A stretch of 64,000 bases of DNA from Pseudorasbora parva. Lineage: Eukaryota; Chordata; Actinopteri; Cypriniformes; Gobionidae. A program made the translations under genes and the position numbers. Every line of letters starts with the position of its first letter. Positions within the stretch are counted from its first letter, which is position 1. Below, piece after piece: positions 11,414 through 25,121 of the stretch. The DNA lies in assembly GCF_024679245.1 (NCBI RefSeq), contig NC_090172.1, positions 46,133,554 to 46,197,553 on the forward strand. Reading direction: 5' to 3'. Below the pieces are notes generated by a model. It saw only the letters and a program-made list of their open reading frames with translations, did not search any database and was not told the origin of the DNA.

Positions 11414-12409
11414 ATGGATCGTTCAAGACATTGTTCAGAAGAACAGCGTACTTTGATTAAAAAGTTGATTAGAGAGGGGAAAACCTATACAGAGGTGCAA
11501 AAAATGATAGGCTGTTCAGCTAAAATGATCTCCAATGCCTTAAAATGGAGAGCAAAACCAGAGAGACGTGGAAGAAAACGGAAGACAACCATCAAAATGG
11601 ATAGAAGAATAACCAGAATGGCAAAGGCTCAGCCAATGATCACCTCCAGGATGATCAAAGACAGTCTGGAGTTACCTGTAAGTACTGTGACAGTTAGAAG
11701 ACGTCTGTGTGAAGCTAATCTATTTTCAAGAATCCCCCGCAAAGTCCCTCTGTTAAAAAAAAGGCATGTGCAGAAGAGGTTACAATTTGCCAAAGAACAC
11801 ATCAACTGGCCTAAAGAGAAATGGAGGAACATTTTGTGGACTGATGAGAGTAAAATTTTTCTTTTTGGGTCCAAGGGCCACAGGCAGTTTGTGAGATGAC
11901 CCCCAAACTCTGAATTCAAGCCACAGTACACAGTGAAGACAGTGAAGCATGGAGGTGCAAGCATCATGATATGGGCATGTTTCTCCTACTATGGTGTTGG
12001 GCCTATTTATCGCATACCAGGGATCATGGATCAGTTTGCATATGTTAAAATACTTGAAGAGGTCATGTTGCCCTATGCTGAAGAGGACATGCCCTTGAAA
12101 TGGTTGTTTCAACAAGACAATGACCCAAAACACACTAGTAAACGGGCAAAGTCTTGGTTCCAAACCAACAAAATTAATGTTATGGAGTGGCCAGCCCAAT
12201 CTCCAGACCTTAATCCAATTGAGAACTTGTGGGGTGATATCAAAAATGCTGTTTCTGAAGCAAAACCAAGAAATGTGAATGAATTGTGGAATGTTGTTAA
12301 AGAATCATGGAGTGGAATAACAGCTGAGAGGTGCCACAAGTTGGTTGACTCCATGCCACACAGATGTCAAGCAGTTTTAAAAAACTGTGGTCATACAACT
12401 AAATATTAG
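11414..12409 (+). pseudogene. Tc1-like DD34E transposase with one premature stop
   Basis: One reading frame of 331 codons plus stop is interrupted only by TGA at 11,897-11,899. The N-terminal half has paired helix-turn-helix domains ([19 protein letters not shown] onward) with a basic linker (RRGRKRK) between them. The catalytic domain has Asp in WTDESK, Asp in QQDNDPKH and Glu in NPIENLW, with 34 residues between the last two, which defines DD34E. The protein would cut and paste DNA between inverted repeats at TA sites. The stop lies at an Arg position in the tract RQFVR-stop-PPNSEF, consistent with CGA to TGA at a CpG. It falls between the first and second catalytic residues, so this copy should be inactive as sequenced. 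Confidence 0.95.
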
Positions 12410-12490
12410 TTTAGTGATTCACAGGATTGCTAAATCCCAGAAAAAAAAAATGTTTGTACAAAATAGTTGAGTTTGTACAGTCAAAGGTAG

Positions 12491-12704
12491 ACACTGCTAT
12501 TTTTTTGAACACACCCCTTTCAACTAATTGCCCAATTGCACAGCCTTAAGAGCGTGCATATCATGAATGCTGGGTCTTGTTTGTTTTCTGACAATCTACT
12601 GAACCTACTGGTAACTTGTTTGCCACGTAGCAATAAAAAATATACTAAAAACCTTGATTATTCTGGTTAGTCACATTGTACTGCTATTATTTTGAACAAT
12701 ACTG
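12491..12704 (-). repeat. Right terminal inverted repeat of the Tc1 element
   Basis: Reverse complement of the left repeat, starting with ACACTGCTATTTTTTTGAAC and ending CAATACTG before the TA duplication. Confidence 0.93.
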
Positions 12705-12706
12705 TA

Positions 12707-15700
12707 TGTCTACAGTAAAGGTTGTAATTAATATACAAAACATGGCAGTTCACCTCAAAACACTCAGTATATTTCACTATATTTCAAACCGGTGTGATTG
12801 CAGGTAATGTAGCATGACTCTACACCATCAGAAAGTCAAAAGGTCATTTGCAGGATAAGTGAGCTTTGCCTCTGAAATAAAGGTATGGGACTACTTAAAA
12901 ACACATCTCCACAGGAACAGTGATGCGTGGAGGGGGGTGTTGCTGGTTTGGCACAAATGCTGCTGCACTGATATTGCTAGTAGATGGTGCCTATAGGGAA
13001 ATCCATCCTCTTTAATCAACATTTAAAGTGTTTTGCCTCCACTCTACTGAAACGCATCATGGTTAATTAACTTATTGTGTCCTGTCCTAAGAACTGCAGG
13101 AGATGAACCAATAGTGGGGGGTGGGATCAACACACCATGTGTGGATCTAAAGAGAAAGGGCGATTGAGGTAAAAAATACCAGAAACTGAAATTCTACATT
13201 TTTTCCCCAAGAGTTTGAGCTGTGGGAGTGCCCTAGAGCTGGTGTTTGGGAATCTGATTCTCTGTAGGCGGTCAATTTAGGGCTACAGTCTCATGGAAAT
13301 ACAACACTTCCACTGCAGCTCTAGTGGGATGTAAACCCAAATGACAAAAAGGATATTGTCCCAATAGGACACCATTGTGTCTAAGTGCCTTTGGGGGGAT
13401 ATAGAATTGCACAAATTCAGTACAGAATGACTTTTCTGTGTATCTGTTGGCTTTTTGTGGAGGAAAAACTGGGAAATTCACATTTCACAAAGCAAACAAA
13501 GTTTTCCAATCCACCAAGTTTTCCAATCCACTGGGGCGTTTCACACGTGCTCATTCCCAAATAATCAAAAGCTCTAACAGGCATTCACTCAAGTGTAAAT
13601 ATACATACTAACATCTAAAATGTAATGTTTTTACAGAAATCTCATGTTCACCAATTCTGTACATATATATTTAGTATATATCAAAATGTAATTTATTCAA
13701 AGCTGAATTTTCAGCAGCAGCTATTAATCTAGTCTTTAGTGTCACATGATCCTTATGCAGATTTAGTGCTCAAGTAACATTTCTTCTTAATATTCTAAAA
13801 GTTGAAAGCTTGCGTGACGAAGGCGTGTGATGAAATACCTTTTTTGTGAGTCTTTAAAGAATAAATGTTCAAAAGAACAGCTTTTATTTGAAATAGTAAA
13901 GACATTTGTAATGTTACAAAATATTTCTGCCACTTTCGGTCAACTCATTAAACTCCTTACTGATCCCAAAGTTTTGAACGGTAGTGTATATTCTCAAGAG
14001 GAGGATATTTTCTTCCTCCATCAAGGCTCATGTAAATGAGTTTGATTTTACTACGGCCGCTCACACTCAACAGTCCCACCATTGTGTTGACTCCTCTTAT
14101 TTCCAAAAAACCTGCTGCACAAGCAGCGGCTGTTGTCACGGCAGCGACATGCAGACTTGGCCTGAGCTCAGGCTGTTGGATGAGCAGTGAAGTGAAAGAA
14201 GGGGGTCTTGGGGGGGGGGGGGGGGGGCTTCCTCAAACAGAGTCCCCATGGACCATCAGGGTAGATGCCATATTTAATTTAATTGCATTCTGAAACCAGT
14301 GACAAAAGTGCAGTTTGTTTAATACAAAACATTTTTTTCGAAGCATCAAATATGCCTCTTTTCTTTTATTAATTTTTTTACTTAAAAAAACGGGAGACAA
14401 AGCACTCTGGGAAACATTTGTGAAAATCAAATGACTTCAGTTAGAACAAATTCTACTCCAAATAACCTGGCGAACTTGTTTCAAGAGAAGAGAAACAATG
14501 AAACAAACCAACTGGCACAAGAAGCTTTCAAACTCAGGGCAACCTTGACTCTCCTAGGAAAAATCTCTTCTGTGTGAACCTGCCAATACGAGCCCTTGGT
14601 AAGAGGAAGGACAGACTGTCACTCTGATAAACAACACTGACTCTTGACCCTTCTGAAAAGCTGCTGAAGCGAGACAGATGTACAGTGGAAAGGACGTCTC
14701 CGCACAAGTACTATTCCTCACACGTCTGATCGTCCAGGCTGGAGCGGAGGCCTGCTGAGACCACCTGCCATTCACTGAGGCTGAGACATCAATGCAGGCT
14801 ACAGAGATGAATCACCTTGACTCTTTATGACTCAGCCAAACCCTTCTGATGTCCACTGAGTTCAATAGGCATTCATCACGCTGTGCTGACCTTCGAGGAC
14901 CTTTTAGAAATAATTTTTCCTGAGTCACAACCTCCTAATAAAGTCATATAGGTAATTCTATGATACAGGTGCCATGTGTCCCTCATACATGTACACGTGC
15001 TAAATTTATATGCACATTGTGATAAAAACAAAACATATTAAGAAAATAAAAAAATGGCATTTTATAATTCTCTCTACACACAATATGTACACATTATTTT
15101 TACACATAATTTGACTCAATATAGTAATAACAGTCTAAAATATTATATCCAGGGCATGCCATTAACTTTTGTGCAAAATTCAAGCCCTGTAACACAAATA
15201 ATATTCATCCGGAGCAAATGAAAGAGTGAGTCAGGGAAGCCTGGTTTGTGTGTCAACTTGCTGTCAGAGAGATGAGAGCGAGAAAGCACAGCTGCCGGTA
15301 TGGTGTATCTATTTTGTGGAAAATGAGTATTGGAAGCATTTCAGTATCAATATTATATATATCAATTTACCTTGAGATTGCACAATAATAGGCCTACCCT
15401 TATGAAAGGAAAATATATTTACCAATATATTACTTGAAATATATTATAATATATTTTAAATACATTAAATAATATATTGATGGTTTTATACAATATATTC
15501 ATGTAATATATTGCAAAATATACAAATGATTGGCGCTTTCAATATATAATTGCAATATTTTGGAAAATATAAATAATAAATCCCATATATGTGAATATAT
15601 TGCCTAATGTATTACATGACATTTTCCAATATACTGCAATTTATTTTTGTTTTGTAAGGTAACACTAACAAAATGTTTTTTTCACTCCATCAAACTGGAA

Positions 15701-18378
15701 AAGGCACCCGCTTTTACAGAACGACCTATTTAAAGGTGAACTGGAGATCTCCTGCATACAATGATGGAGAACATGTGCCTCTCTGTCAGCAGCCAGCGAC
15801 GTCTCAAAATGAGTGGGAACATCTGAGAGCCCTTTTCCCCATTCACATCACTTAATTAGATGAATGCTGGATGGATACAGACACACAGTAAATCCATTAG
15901 CTATACATTTTATGGGACTTATTAAATGTTTGGCATAATTCAAGCCTGCAGTATATCAAATATAATTTGGATAATAATCCAGCATGCCGGATACAGATCA
16001 GTCCCACATGAACTACAAAAATAATAATCACATCAGCAGAAATGATGGTCTCAGAGTAGCTAATGTAACGCAAGCATGGTTTGTCTCAAGGACAGTCTAA
16101 GCATCACTCCCTCCCAACTGCTGCACATTTAACAACATCCAGTACTGTACACTATTTGCAGTCTATTGCAATGCATGTTGATTTATAAAACAACAAGAGG
16201 ATGAAGAAAATAAATATTTTTCTCATGAAGTTTGAAGTGAGGGAAAGCACACAGCCACTTATGACTGCCAGTCTTGACACAAATGGTGCATGATAAATTC
16301 TTTGGCATAAGTGAGTCGAATAACCACAGACAGTAAACAATGCAAATTAAACCACAAAATGGCCAGATTAAAACAGTGGAAAGCACTCACCATACCTAAA
16401 AAGGCAGAAATAAGCAACAAAGTATGCAGCCTTTTCTATTTTCGCATTCTTCACCTAAAATAACAATCAGCTCCCTTTTCTAGCCTGTTCACACAAAATG
16501 ACACAAAGACAATGTCCAGCAAGATCAAAACAGGAACTCTAATGTCATTTAGTCCACAAATAAGTTCTTTACTTTACAGTCTTGACATTTCAGCTCTCGA
16601 AGGCCTCTGAGCTGCACTGTTCGGTATTTGACTGTGCCCAGACGCAGCACAATGAGTCCCTTCACATGGCCCACAATAAAACTGTCAGCAATAACACATT
16701 TCTAAAATCATTTTCTTTGACCTTTAAAACACCCCCCTCACTATAGTGGCTTTGTCAGGATGCATTTTTCTGGTCAGACACCAGTGGAGCATTGAAGTAA
16801 CAAATAAACAGCTTTATTGGAAAGTGGTGCTATTTAGATGCAAAGAAGAGTGCAAGACACTAATGCATTCTGGATCACATGGGCTACGTTGGTGGCACAT
16901 CAAGATAGCAGGGTGATTATCATGCTATTCCCATTTGTAGATTTCTCAGATGCAGTGACTGCCTGGTATTTTTGGTATCTGTGTACGATGAGACTTGTGT
17001 GAATAAAACAATTAAATAATACAGATGGAGGTCATATCACTAACATCCCATTTCAAAAAAGAAACTGAGTTTCCACAAGATGCAACAGATTTGTCACTGC
17101 ATTGTGCACTTTATATATACCCTGGTGAATGAATTCTAGGACTCTCCAAAGCGAATACTGAAAATAAGCCACAAGTAAACATCCTTTTCACTGCAATGCC
17201 GCAGCAAATCATTGCATTTGTGTAGAAGGCAGCAAAGACAGACATCACTCCGTGGTGAGGAAAATCTTATAGTAGCTTCACATTGCCTCTCCTTTGCTTC
17301 TGCTGCCCTAATTGTTTTTTTAATGTGCGGTATAAAGTGCAATCACATCGGTTGTTTGCTGCCAGCTGTTGGGTTGATTTTTTCAATTCAATTAAACATG
17401 CAGTTTAAACAAACTAATGATCTGTCAGCCAAAAAAACATGTTTTTATATGTCACATATAACAGGTCCTGTAGTAAAGGATGTTGAATCACTATGAATGA
17501 CTAGATACTTTGGATGTGATTATGAAGGTCTGGTTGCGGATTCTACATTAGTGGAGCCGAATGGGTAAAGTGACTTTGGAAAGCCAAGCCACCATGAATT
17601 GGCTGTGTGATCTCACCATATATCTCTGTCATTCCACAGGCATATGGGCACACGCACGTACACACGTACGTACAGACAGAGTACAACATCCGCTAAATGG
17701 GGAGGGTTAAGGTCCTGCACATTGCCGCACATGAGGAGAATTTTAATGGGAAAACCCATCCAGTCCTGCTGGGTAATGCCCTGTATTTTCACCATTAAGT
17801 GGGCACAGAGAGAAGTAATGGACTGCATGCGTGACTATGAACAGTGAGAGCCCTAAAAATCTAAATCAAAGATTCTCTTTGTCATCATGTGACATCAAAC
17901 AGTCACATCGCTTTGCCATAATCACTTGTGAAGTAATGTCATCCAGGACAACTAGACAGGTAACACTATAATACAAACAGGCAGTGCTGCTGATACAACC
18001 AATAAGCAATAATGCTACAAAACTATACTAAGTTTAAAAAATAAATGTTAAAGAAAAAATAAAATGGAATATAAAACTGAAATATTCCTGCTTTTCCAAT
18101 ATTAATATAGACCATTTCAGACGTACAGCTGAAAATAGCATCTACTGGTTCCAAGGGAAATAATCTTTCAGAGCATGAGCTGGCTCATTAATACAAAAGT
18201 ATTTAATACATTTGTATAGCATTATCTTGGGAAACATAATCTCAGGAATTAAATACATCTTATATAAGATATCTGATATATTTGCTTTCATTTCTGTACT
18301 ATTCGTGCTACCAATTCACAATAGCATCTAGAACATCTTTGTTTAAAAATGTATCACAACAGAAGGCATGGATCTCAA
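12707..18378. other. Long stretch without recognised exon (probable plekha7 intron)
   Basis: I find no exon-like coding block with splice sites on either strand. Notable content is a run of 18 G at 14,210-14,227 and a very AT-rich block at 15,340-15,660 with many AATATATT units. The remainder looks like unique intronic DNA. Confidence 0.4.
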
Positions 18379-18656
<278 letters not shown>

Positions 18657-19154
18657 GTAAAAAATATTTGTCATTGACAGCCCAAGGGCACACATGGTGA
18701 CGATTCAGGCGATGTAGGCAAAGGCAACATACTAAAAAGTAGCACTAACCACAGCCACAGCAGCAATACTCCAATTTTCCAATACTTAGGAATATTGCTT
18801 CCCAAACCTGTCCTGAGGACAGCCCCACCGCTGCATATTTTGTATGTCTCCCTCATCTGATTCAACACATAATTTCATTAGTACAGACAGACTGCAAGAC
18901 TTTTACTTGAGTATGTCTGATTAGGGAGACATTCAAAATGTGCAATAGTGGGGGTCCCCAGGACATGTTTGAGAAGCACTGTCTTCAGCTAATTGTTTCA
19001 GGCAGCTCCCTTAGCTGTACTTCTCTCCCTGCCACAATTCACTTCATGTCACTTCTGCTACTATAGCTGGCTATGAGTATCCTCATCTACTGAAGATGGA
19101 TGTTGACAAATGGGTGGACTGACTGATTACCAAATGAATGAAAGAACAGACAAA

Positions 19155-19242
19155 CGGATGGATGGATGGATGGATGGATGGATGGATGGATGGATGGATG
19201 GATGGATGGAAGGATGGATGGATGGATGGATGGATGGATGGA
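19155..19242. repeat. (GGAT)n tetranucleotide array
   Basis: About 20 units with a single AAGG interruption near 19,209, in the plekha7 intron close to exon 2. Confidence 0.95.
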
Positions 19243-19799
19243 ATAAATGATAATCACATTGATCACTGTATAAACAGTGATAACAGAACAAACTAATGGA
19301 TAAACAGACTGATAGATGGAAATCAGTTGTCTGATTTCATTGTCCCAATCCACACCCAAGAGCAATTCAAACATTCAAACACTCACTCAAGCCTCCGACT
19401 GGATTCACTTATCTGTCTTTTCTTGACTCGTGAAGGCTCGAGCAGACAGCGGACACTGATCACTGCGAGAGGCGGGAGTGAGTGAGCGCTCGTTGGGGAG
19501 GGCTTTGCAGTTGCACTCGCATCCTCACGGTCTCACAAGGACAAAAGCAGAAATTTACTATCGCTTACTTTATAAAGTAGCTGGCGCCTTCCTCGGTGAA
19601 GCCCTCTTCCCATCCCCGCGGTAAATCTAAGGGGAGAGAAATATTTGTACAAAACTCCATTAAGTTTTTAATGAAACACAAAGTAGCCTTCCATCAATTA
19701 TGCAGATGACGTGTTTCCACTGCTTACTTTAAACACTTATTTGCGGTATCCGACTAAGGATGTAAAGTTTAGACTAGAACGCATAGTTTATTGCTGTAC

Positions 19800-20066
19800 C
19801 TGATCGTATCATGTGTCCCGAGTTGACAGGTTCACCAGTGCGGGGATGGAGCCAAGTAGTGCCGCGAGTTTTGTCGCTGAAAAACAGAAACACCTGTTAC
19901 GAGACCCATCGGGAAATGTGCATATTTGCCAGAACCGCATTACAATACAACGACTGTGATTAAACCCCTAATAGGCTGCTTACTTGATGAAAAAAACCCT
20001 GCCATCCCTGCACACTCCATAGGACCAGTGATCAGGTAGTGTGTCCCGCCCGAGCGGAGCCGCCAT
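19800..20066 (-). CDS. plekha7: plekha7 coding exons 1 and 2 (partial gene)
   Basis: Exon 1 (20,066-19,984, 83 nt) starts ATGGCGGCTCC and codes a first WW domain beginning LPDHWSYGVCRDGRVFFIN. It ends ..ATCAA before donor GTAAGC. Exon 2 (19,876-19,800, 77 nt) follows acceptor TTTTTCAG and completes the domain (GTTWLHPRTGEPVNSGHMI), ending before donor GTACAG. Phases join exactly (53 codons plus one base). The wording matches PLEKHA7, not PLEKHA5 or PLEKHA6, as I recall them. In vertebrates PLEKHA7 is a WW/PH scaffold at epithelial adherens junctions that links p120-catenin to microtubules. Later exons (second WW, PH) are not found, so they should lie beyond the left edge. That would make roughly 1-19.8 kb intron 2. 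The next gene to the right, rps13, has the same strand, as in human. Confidence 0.9.
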
Positions 20067-20260
20067 GATCCCGGTTTAAAGTGAGAGCTGCGCCGCAGAG
20101 TTTCCAGGGAATCGGACAGTCCGATAATCACCACTAGGGCTGCACTGCTGTTAAAGGGGCAGGCCAAACTTGCAGAAAGTCTTTTGTCCCAGTTATAAGC
20201 CGACAAAAAAGATTGAGGGTATCATTAATTAAGCGGGATGTTGATGCTGCTGTCGCCCAC
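20067..20260 (-). promoter_or_regulatory. Probable plekha7 5' UTR and promoter
   Basis: The sequence upstream of the plekha7 ATG is richer in G, C and CpG than its surroundings, and GGGATC directly precedes the start codon. I see no TATA box. The transcription start is not determined. Confidence 0.45.
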
Positions 20261-20877
20261 AATATTCTACCTTTTATAACAGCAAAGCCAATGCTGTAAG
20301 ATACTTCATGCGTGTATTCACACAGATCGGAATTAACGTTACACTTTGAAACCTGAACGGATTAACATTCCCGCAAATCACAGGCGCATTCTGAAACAGT
20401 TGGATAATTGTTTAACTTGTCAGATTAAAGCCAGATTGTGTTGGAAATGTGTTGTGTTGTGCTCATGACAATAGTCTTCAGAGATTTGAGCTTTTTGGCA
20501 GGTAACAAGTAGGCAAACAGTGGCTAATGATTTCAATGACAACAAGCTAACGTTAAGTGATAATTTTAGTCAGGTTAAACCTGTCTTAAATTACAAACCT
20601 AACCTTGGTTAAATGTGATTCCCAAATGAAAATATCCGACTGAGAAACAATATCTTGCTGCTTAAAATGTTTTTTCTTGAATTGTAGACACCCTGAGAAA
20701 GTCATGCTGTCGCCTTGCTAACAAAATAAACGCAACGTTGCTTGCTGTTGGTTTACTGTTGGCACCGCGCGCCCTCTAACGTTACGTTACCTGCGCGCGC
20801 AAATTCTTGTTCTTGGTGGCTATTCTCTGAAACGCCAGATGGCAGCTGCCTAAGGTGTATTTATATATCGGGACAAG

Positions 20878-21345
20878 TTAGCCTGACAAGCCAGACCCAA
20901 ATCAAGATGTTTGGTCTGGAAACTCACAATTGACAGGGCTCAATCCGAGGGGCGGGATAAACGGTTGTCTTTTCAAACTCCCTCTGCGCGAGCGCTACAA
21001 CCAACTACAGCAACGAAGGTGAAACAGAGCTTGTTGATAGATTAAACATTCACCGTGTCCGGTAGGCTTTTAAGAATGACGTCAGTGCCGTTCTTTGTTT
21101 CTCAGAGAAAAGCTTAACTCCAAGTTTTCCAGAGTCGCGGTCAAAGCTGATTCGAAAGACCGCCGTTAGCCAGTTTCTGTTTACTAGAAGCACAACTCGG
21201 CAGTCTTCATTAGGGCCCCGCCCACCGACTCTATACACGATGTGATTGGCCCGGCAAGAGTTTGGCGATTACAGCGGCTCAGAAGGGAGTTGCTAGCCGC
21301 GGGCAGATTAGATATGCTGCCGCTAGGGTGTGTCTAGGCTAGGGA
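20878..21345. repeat. DNA transposon remnant with short inverted ends
   Basis: Starts TAGCCTGACAAGCC and ends TGTGTCTAGGCTA. The outer about 11 bases are imperfect inverted repeats. The interior is CpG-rich without a usable frame. A related phrase (CAGATCAGGCTGGG) occurs at about 44,065. Class uncertain. Confidence 0.45.
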
Positions 21346-24300
21346 CAAGTGGATTTCTTGAAGGAACAAGTGAAAGAAAATTTTACTTGCCCAATGGACA
21401 AGAGCCTGATTAAAACAGCAATAACAAAAAATAACTAAAGAATCACCAAAATGCAAGAATGATTCTGCAATAATTTAGTGTAAGTGGTGATTGATAGTGG
21501 ATAAAATATAATGTAATGAACATACTAAGGTAACAACACACTGTTGGTGCGCGTCTTTAAAATCACAGAGAAATTGCGGTAAACATTAAAAAAGTTTTTC
21601 TGAAGTTTTTCTATTTATAACATATGATACAGTTACACAACCAAATGTGCTGTTTTCCTGAATACCATCATGAATGAAAATGACAGTGATTTCAAATGAC
21701 AGTTCCATAAACAATTAATTAATATTTAGTCGCTTTCATTTCAAATGCAATTTTGAGTTTTTTTTTTTTTTTTTTACTATTATTATTATTTCAGCAGCAA
21801 AAATAGTTCCAAACATTTAGATAGAATAGATTCCAAGCAACAACAGCAGAACCATAACATGTCTCACAGCAACCGTGTGTTATTCAGTGTTTGAATAAAT
21901 CGGTTGAATTAAAGATTCAATTACCTGTTTGTAAACGACTGCCTTATTCTTGAATTAGTTGTTTGAATGAATCGTTTGATTTAATGACTCAATCATTAAG
22001 ACTCACCTGCTGCCACCTACTGGTGGTTTAGTTTCATATACTTTTCAACACTTCTTTTGTTTATTTAAAAAATACAGATCTCATTGCATTATTTAATGCA
22101 GTTGCAATTTGATTGGTGACAGCCCTATAGTGTCTTATTTTAATTTAATGTATAGATCAAATTTAAGAATATAATATGAAACCTGAAGCATAGCCTATTT
22201 AATAAGATTAGGGGGAAATGCCCTTTAAAAAAAGCTAAAAATATCAGGTATGCAGATTTAAAATAAGTAAAAGCAGTTTTCAGTCATGGTTTTCTCAGAG
22301 ACGAGGACTACTGTTTTTCATTTATAACATAATTTTCAGTAGGAATGTTTTCTACATTGTGAACATTTGTAGAGCTCTTTAATGGAATCATGTCCTCGTG
22401 TTCTGATATCAAAGTTTTACTTACATGAAGTTCTTTATCTGCTGGTCCAACGGGAACAAACTCAATTGCGTTCGCAATAATTGAAGCTGTATTATATTAT
22501 CTGTACTTAATCGTTTTCGCATGATTTTTATCATTTTATTAATTTATTTGTTAAAAACAAACAGTGTGATTTCTGTATTGTTTAATACAGTATAGCCTAG
22601 TTTCCACCAGAAATGCATTAAGTATAGAAAAACTCTTTTCTGAAAAATATGTATATATATTTAAAAATATTTAAATCTTGTTTTTCATGCACTAAGAGCA
22701 ATAAAAACACATACGAAAAATCCAGACTGATGTCATGAACCCATTAAGGGTTAGAAATAATAATTATAATAACTCCGATTACATTTAAAAGAGCATTAAA
22801 TCATTACATTTGACAAAATATGAAATAATGAAAGCTGTTCAAGACCCCATCAAATAGACTTTGGTTTGGAGTTCTTTATTCAGTGGACAAATAGTATGTA
22901 ATGCATTGTAAAAATGAGTACTATATATATCCTAGAAAATATTATATACAGTACTCATTATTACAAGAATTTTCTAGGACCAGGAAAATATATCTTTTTT
23001 TTCATGACAACCTCATGTTCATCCATGATATGAGAAATGAAAAACCACACATCTGAACATGAAGTGATGTTTATTGTGCTGATGTTTATGGCTCAGGATG
23101 CAAATCTTATAAAGTCAATTAATTTAAAAATAGGGAATCCAAGGTTCCAGCAGCCTGCCACCAATACAGTTCTTGTCTTGTATACATTTGACATATACAA
23201 CATGACATATGCAACTTGACTTTGAGGGGTGTCCCTTCTACAAGGATGAAATTGTGGATGGCATGAGGAGACAGGGCAAGTCCGGTTTGGCGCAGTGTAA
23301 GCATTATTGTAATGTCATGGTTAAGATGGCTCATTCTCAGTTCAGCCAAAGGCGGCCATAAGTAGTAGAGTTGATAGATTGAAACCCTCAGCTGTGTCAT
23401 TTTTATTCACACCAGTACACACACAAACAAGAACAAACATCATGACCTTCCATACATTAACTGCTGCCAGCACTGAATGACCTTTAGATGTGCACCCATT
23501 ACTTTCTCTGCAATATGTTGAATGTGAAAGGAAGAGCACTTTAAAAATATATATGTTTACAATGATGAACACTCACATGAGATGAAAATCCCAGCCACAT
23601 TATAATATATAAAAAGTCGCATTGTTTTACATTGAGCCCATTGCCTTTCAGGGGTGGACATTTTAAACTTGAATGACCAGCCAAATACTTATTTTTCTCT
23701 GTAAACTTTTGCAAGGGAATAATGAATAAATTAATAATACCTTTCTGAATAGTGCATTTCTACAATTATTGAAAAATGTTTTTCCTTTTTAATTGTTTTT
23801 TTTGGGCTTATTTACAGAAAACAGTTGCTAGTTTTCTAGTATGATTATATGCTTGCTTTTGGTTGATCCCGCAGCACAATAACCAATAATAGCAGTTAAG
23901 TAATATTATTCCTATTAATCACTTTGTTTCCCTTTGCTTACACACGCACGCATGCACCCACGTGCACACACACACACAAGTTTTTTACAGCAATTTACAG
24001 TATAAGGTCAACCATCAACCGTCAGCCAGATGACAGACTATGGGTGGCTATAAATAGTATAGACTATAATGGAGAATAATCAGCTGTTGTTGCAGTTAGA
24101 TTGTTTCTTTTGTTGTGACTATGCCCTGCCTTAATAGAGAAGTTTGAGAGGGTGTGTTCCTGTGGTTATCGTCAAGAATGTATGAGGGAGCGTACCTAGG
24201 TATGAGATTTGTGTCAGATTTCTCTTACTATGAATTGAAACATATTTGCTTTCACCCTTGTCCAAGTATTAGCTAAAGCTCATTTGCCAGCATGTTTTGG

Positions 24301-24354
24301 AGAGTTGATCAATATTAAATTATATATATTACTAATTTATAACGATCATGACAA
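21346..24354. other. Intergenic DNA between plekha7 and rps13
   Basis: AT-rich, with a T tract at about 21,760-21,775 and a short CA-rich tract at 23,939-23,978. No exon or complete mobile element recognised. Confidence 0.4.
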
Positions 24355-25119
24355 CTGACAAGTGAAGTGAATAACACTGATTATCTCTTCATCATGGCCC
24401 CTGTTAGTGGGAATATATTAGGCAGCAAGTGAACATTTTGTCCTCAAAGTTAATGTGTTAGAAGCAGGAAAAATGGGTTACCATAAGGATTTGAGTGAGT
24501 TTGACAAGGGCCAAATTGTCATTGGGTCAGACCATCTCTGAAACTGCAACTCTTTGTGGGGTATTCTCAGTCTGCAGTATCTATCAAAAGTGGTCCGAGG
24601 AAGGATCGGTGAACCTTAGACAGGGTCATGGACAGCCAAGGATCACTGATGCATGTGAGGAGTGAAGACTGACCGTGTGGTCCAATTAAACAGCCGAGCT
24701 ACAGCTCAAATTATTCAAGATGCTGGTTCTGATAGAAAGGTCTCAGAATACACAGTGCATTGCATTTTTTTTGCATATTCGGCTGCGTAGCCTCAGTCAG
24801 GGGGCCCATGCTGACCCCTGTCCACCGCATAAAGCACCAACATTGGGCACATGAGCATCAGAATAAGACACAGAGCACTAGAAGAAGTTGGCCTTGTCTG
24901 AGGAATCATGTTTTCTTTTACATCACGTGGATGGCCAGGTGTGTGTGTCACTTACCTGGTGAACACATGGCACCAGGATGTACTACATGGGTGATGCAAT
25001 GTGATGCTTTGGGCAATGTTGTGGATGTTACTTTGACACGTACCACCTTAAGCATTGTTGCAGACCCTTTACACCCTTTCATGGAAACATTATTTCTGGG
25101 TGGTTATGGCCTCTTTCAG
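24355..25119 (+). pseudogene. Degenerate Tc1-like transposon remnant A
   Basis: Begins with a terminal-type leader (about 24,355-24,470), then a decayed transposase read from ATGGGTTACCATAAGGATTT at 24,473. Recognisable tracts include DLSEFDKGQIV, SIYQKW and a DDE-domain stretch near 24,900-25,119 (HHVDG, ADPLHPFMET). Several deletions and shifts break the frame. It stops at 25,119, where an opposed, different Tc1 remnant begins. A truncated inverted copy of the same leader lies at 28,553-28,850. Confidence 0.8.
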
Positions 25120-25121
25120 TG

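Larger units (their letters stand above)
11078..12704 (+). mobile_element. Near-intact Tc1/mariner transposon flanked by TA
   Basis: A 1,627-bp element with TA on both sides (11,076-11,077 and 12,705-12,706). Long terminal inverted repeats (about 223 and 214 bp) begin CAGTATTGTTCAAAATAATA and end with its complement. The left repeat carries a 9-bp internal duplication (ttagttgaa, near 11,257-11,275). Inside is one Tc1 transposase frame broken by a single stop. High arm identity and one lesion point to recent activity. Confidence 0.97.

Noticed and set aside
11629..12354. Reverse-strand frames of 80-139 codons over the Tc1 element
   Set aside because: Shadows of the transposase frame on the opposite strand.
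17136..17496. Overlapping short frames in the plekha7 intron as candidate exons
   Set aside because: No match to plekha7 domains and no consistent acceptor/donor pair with matching phase.
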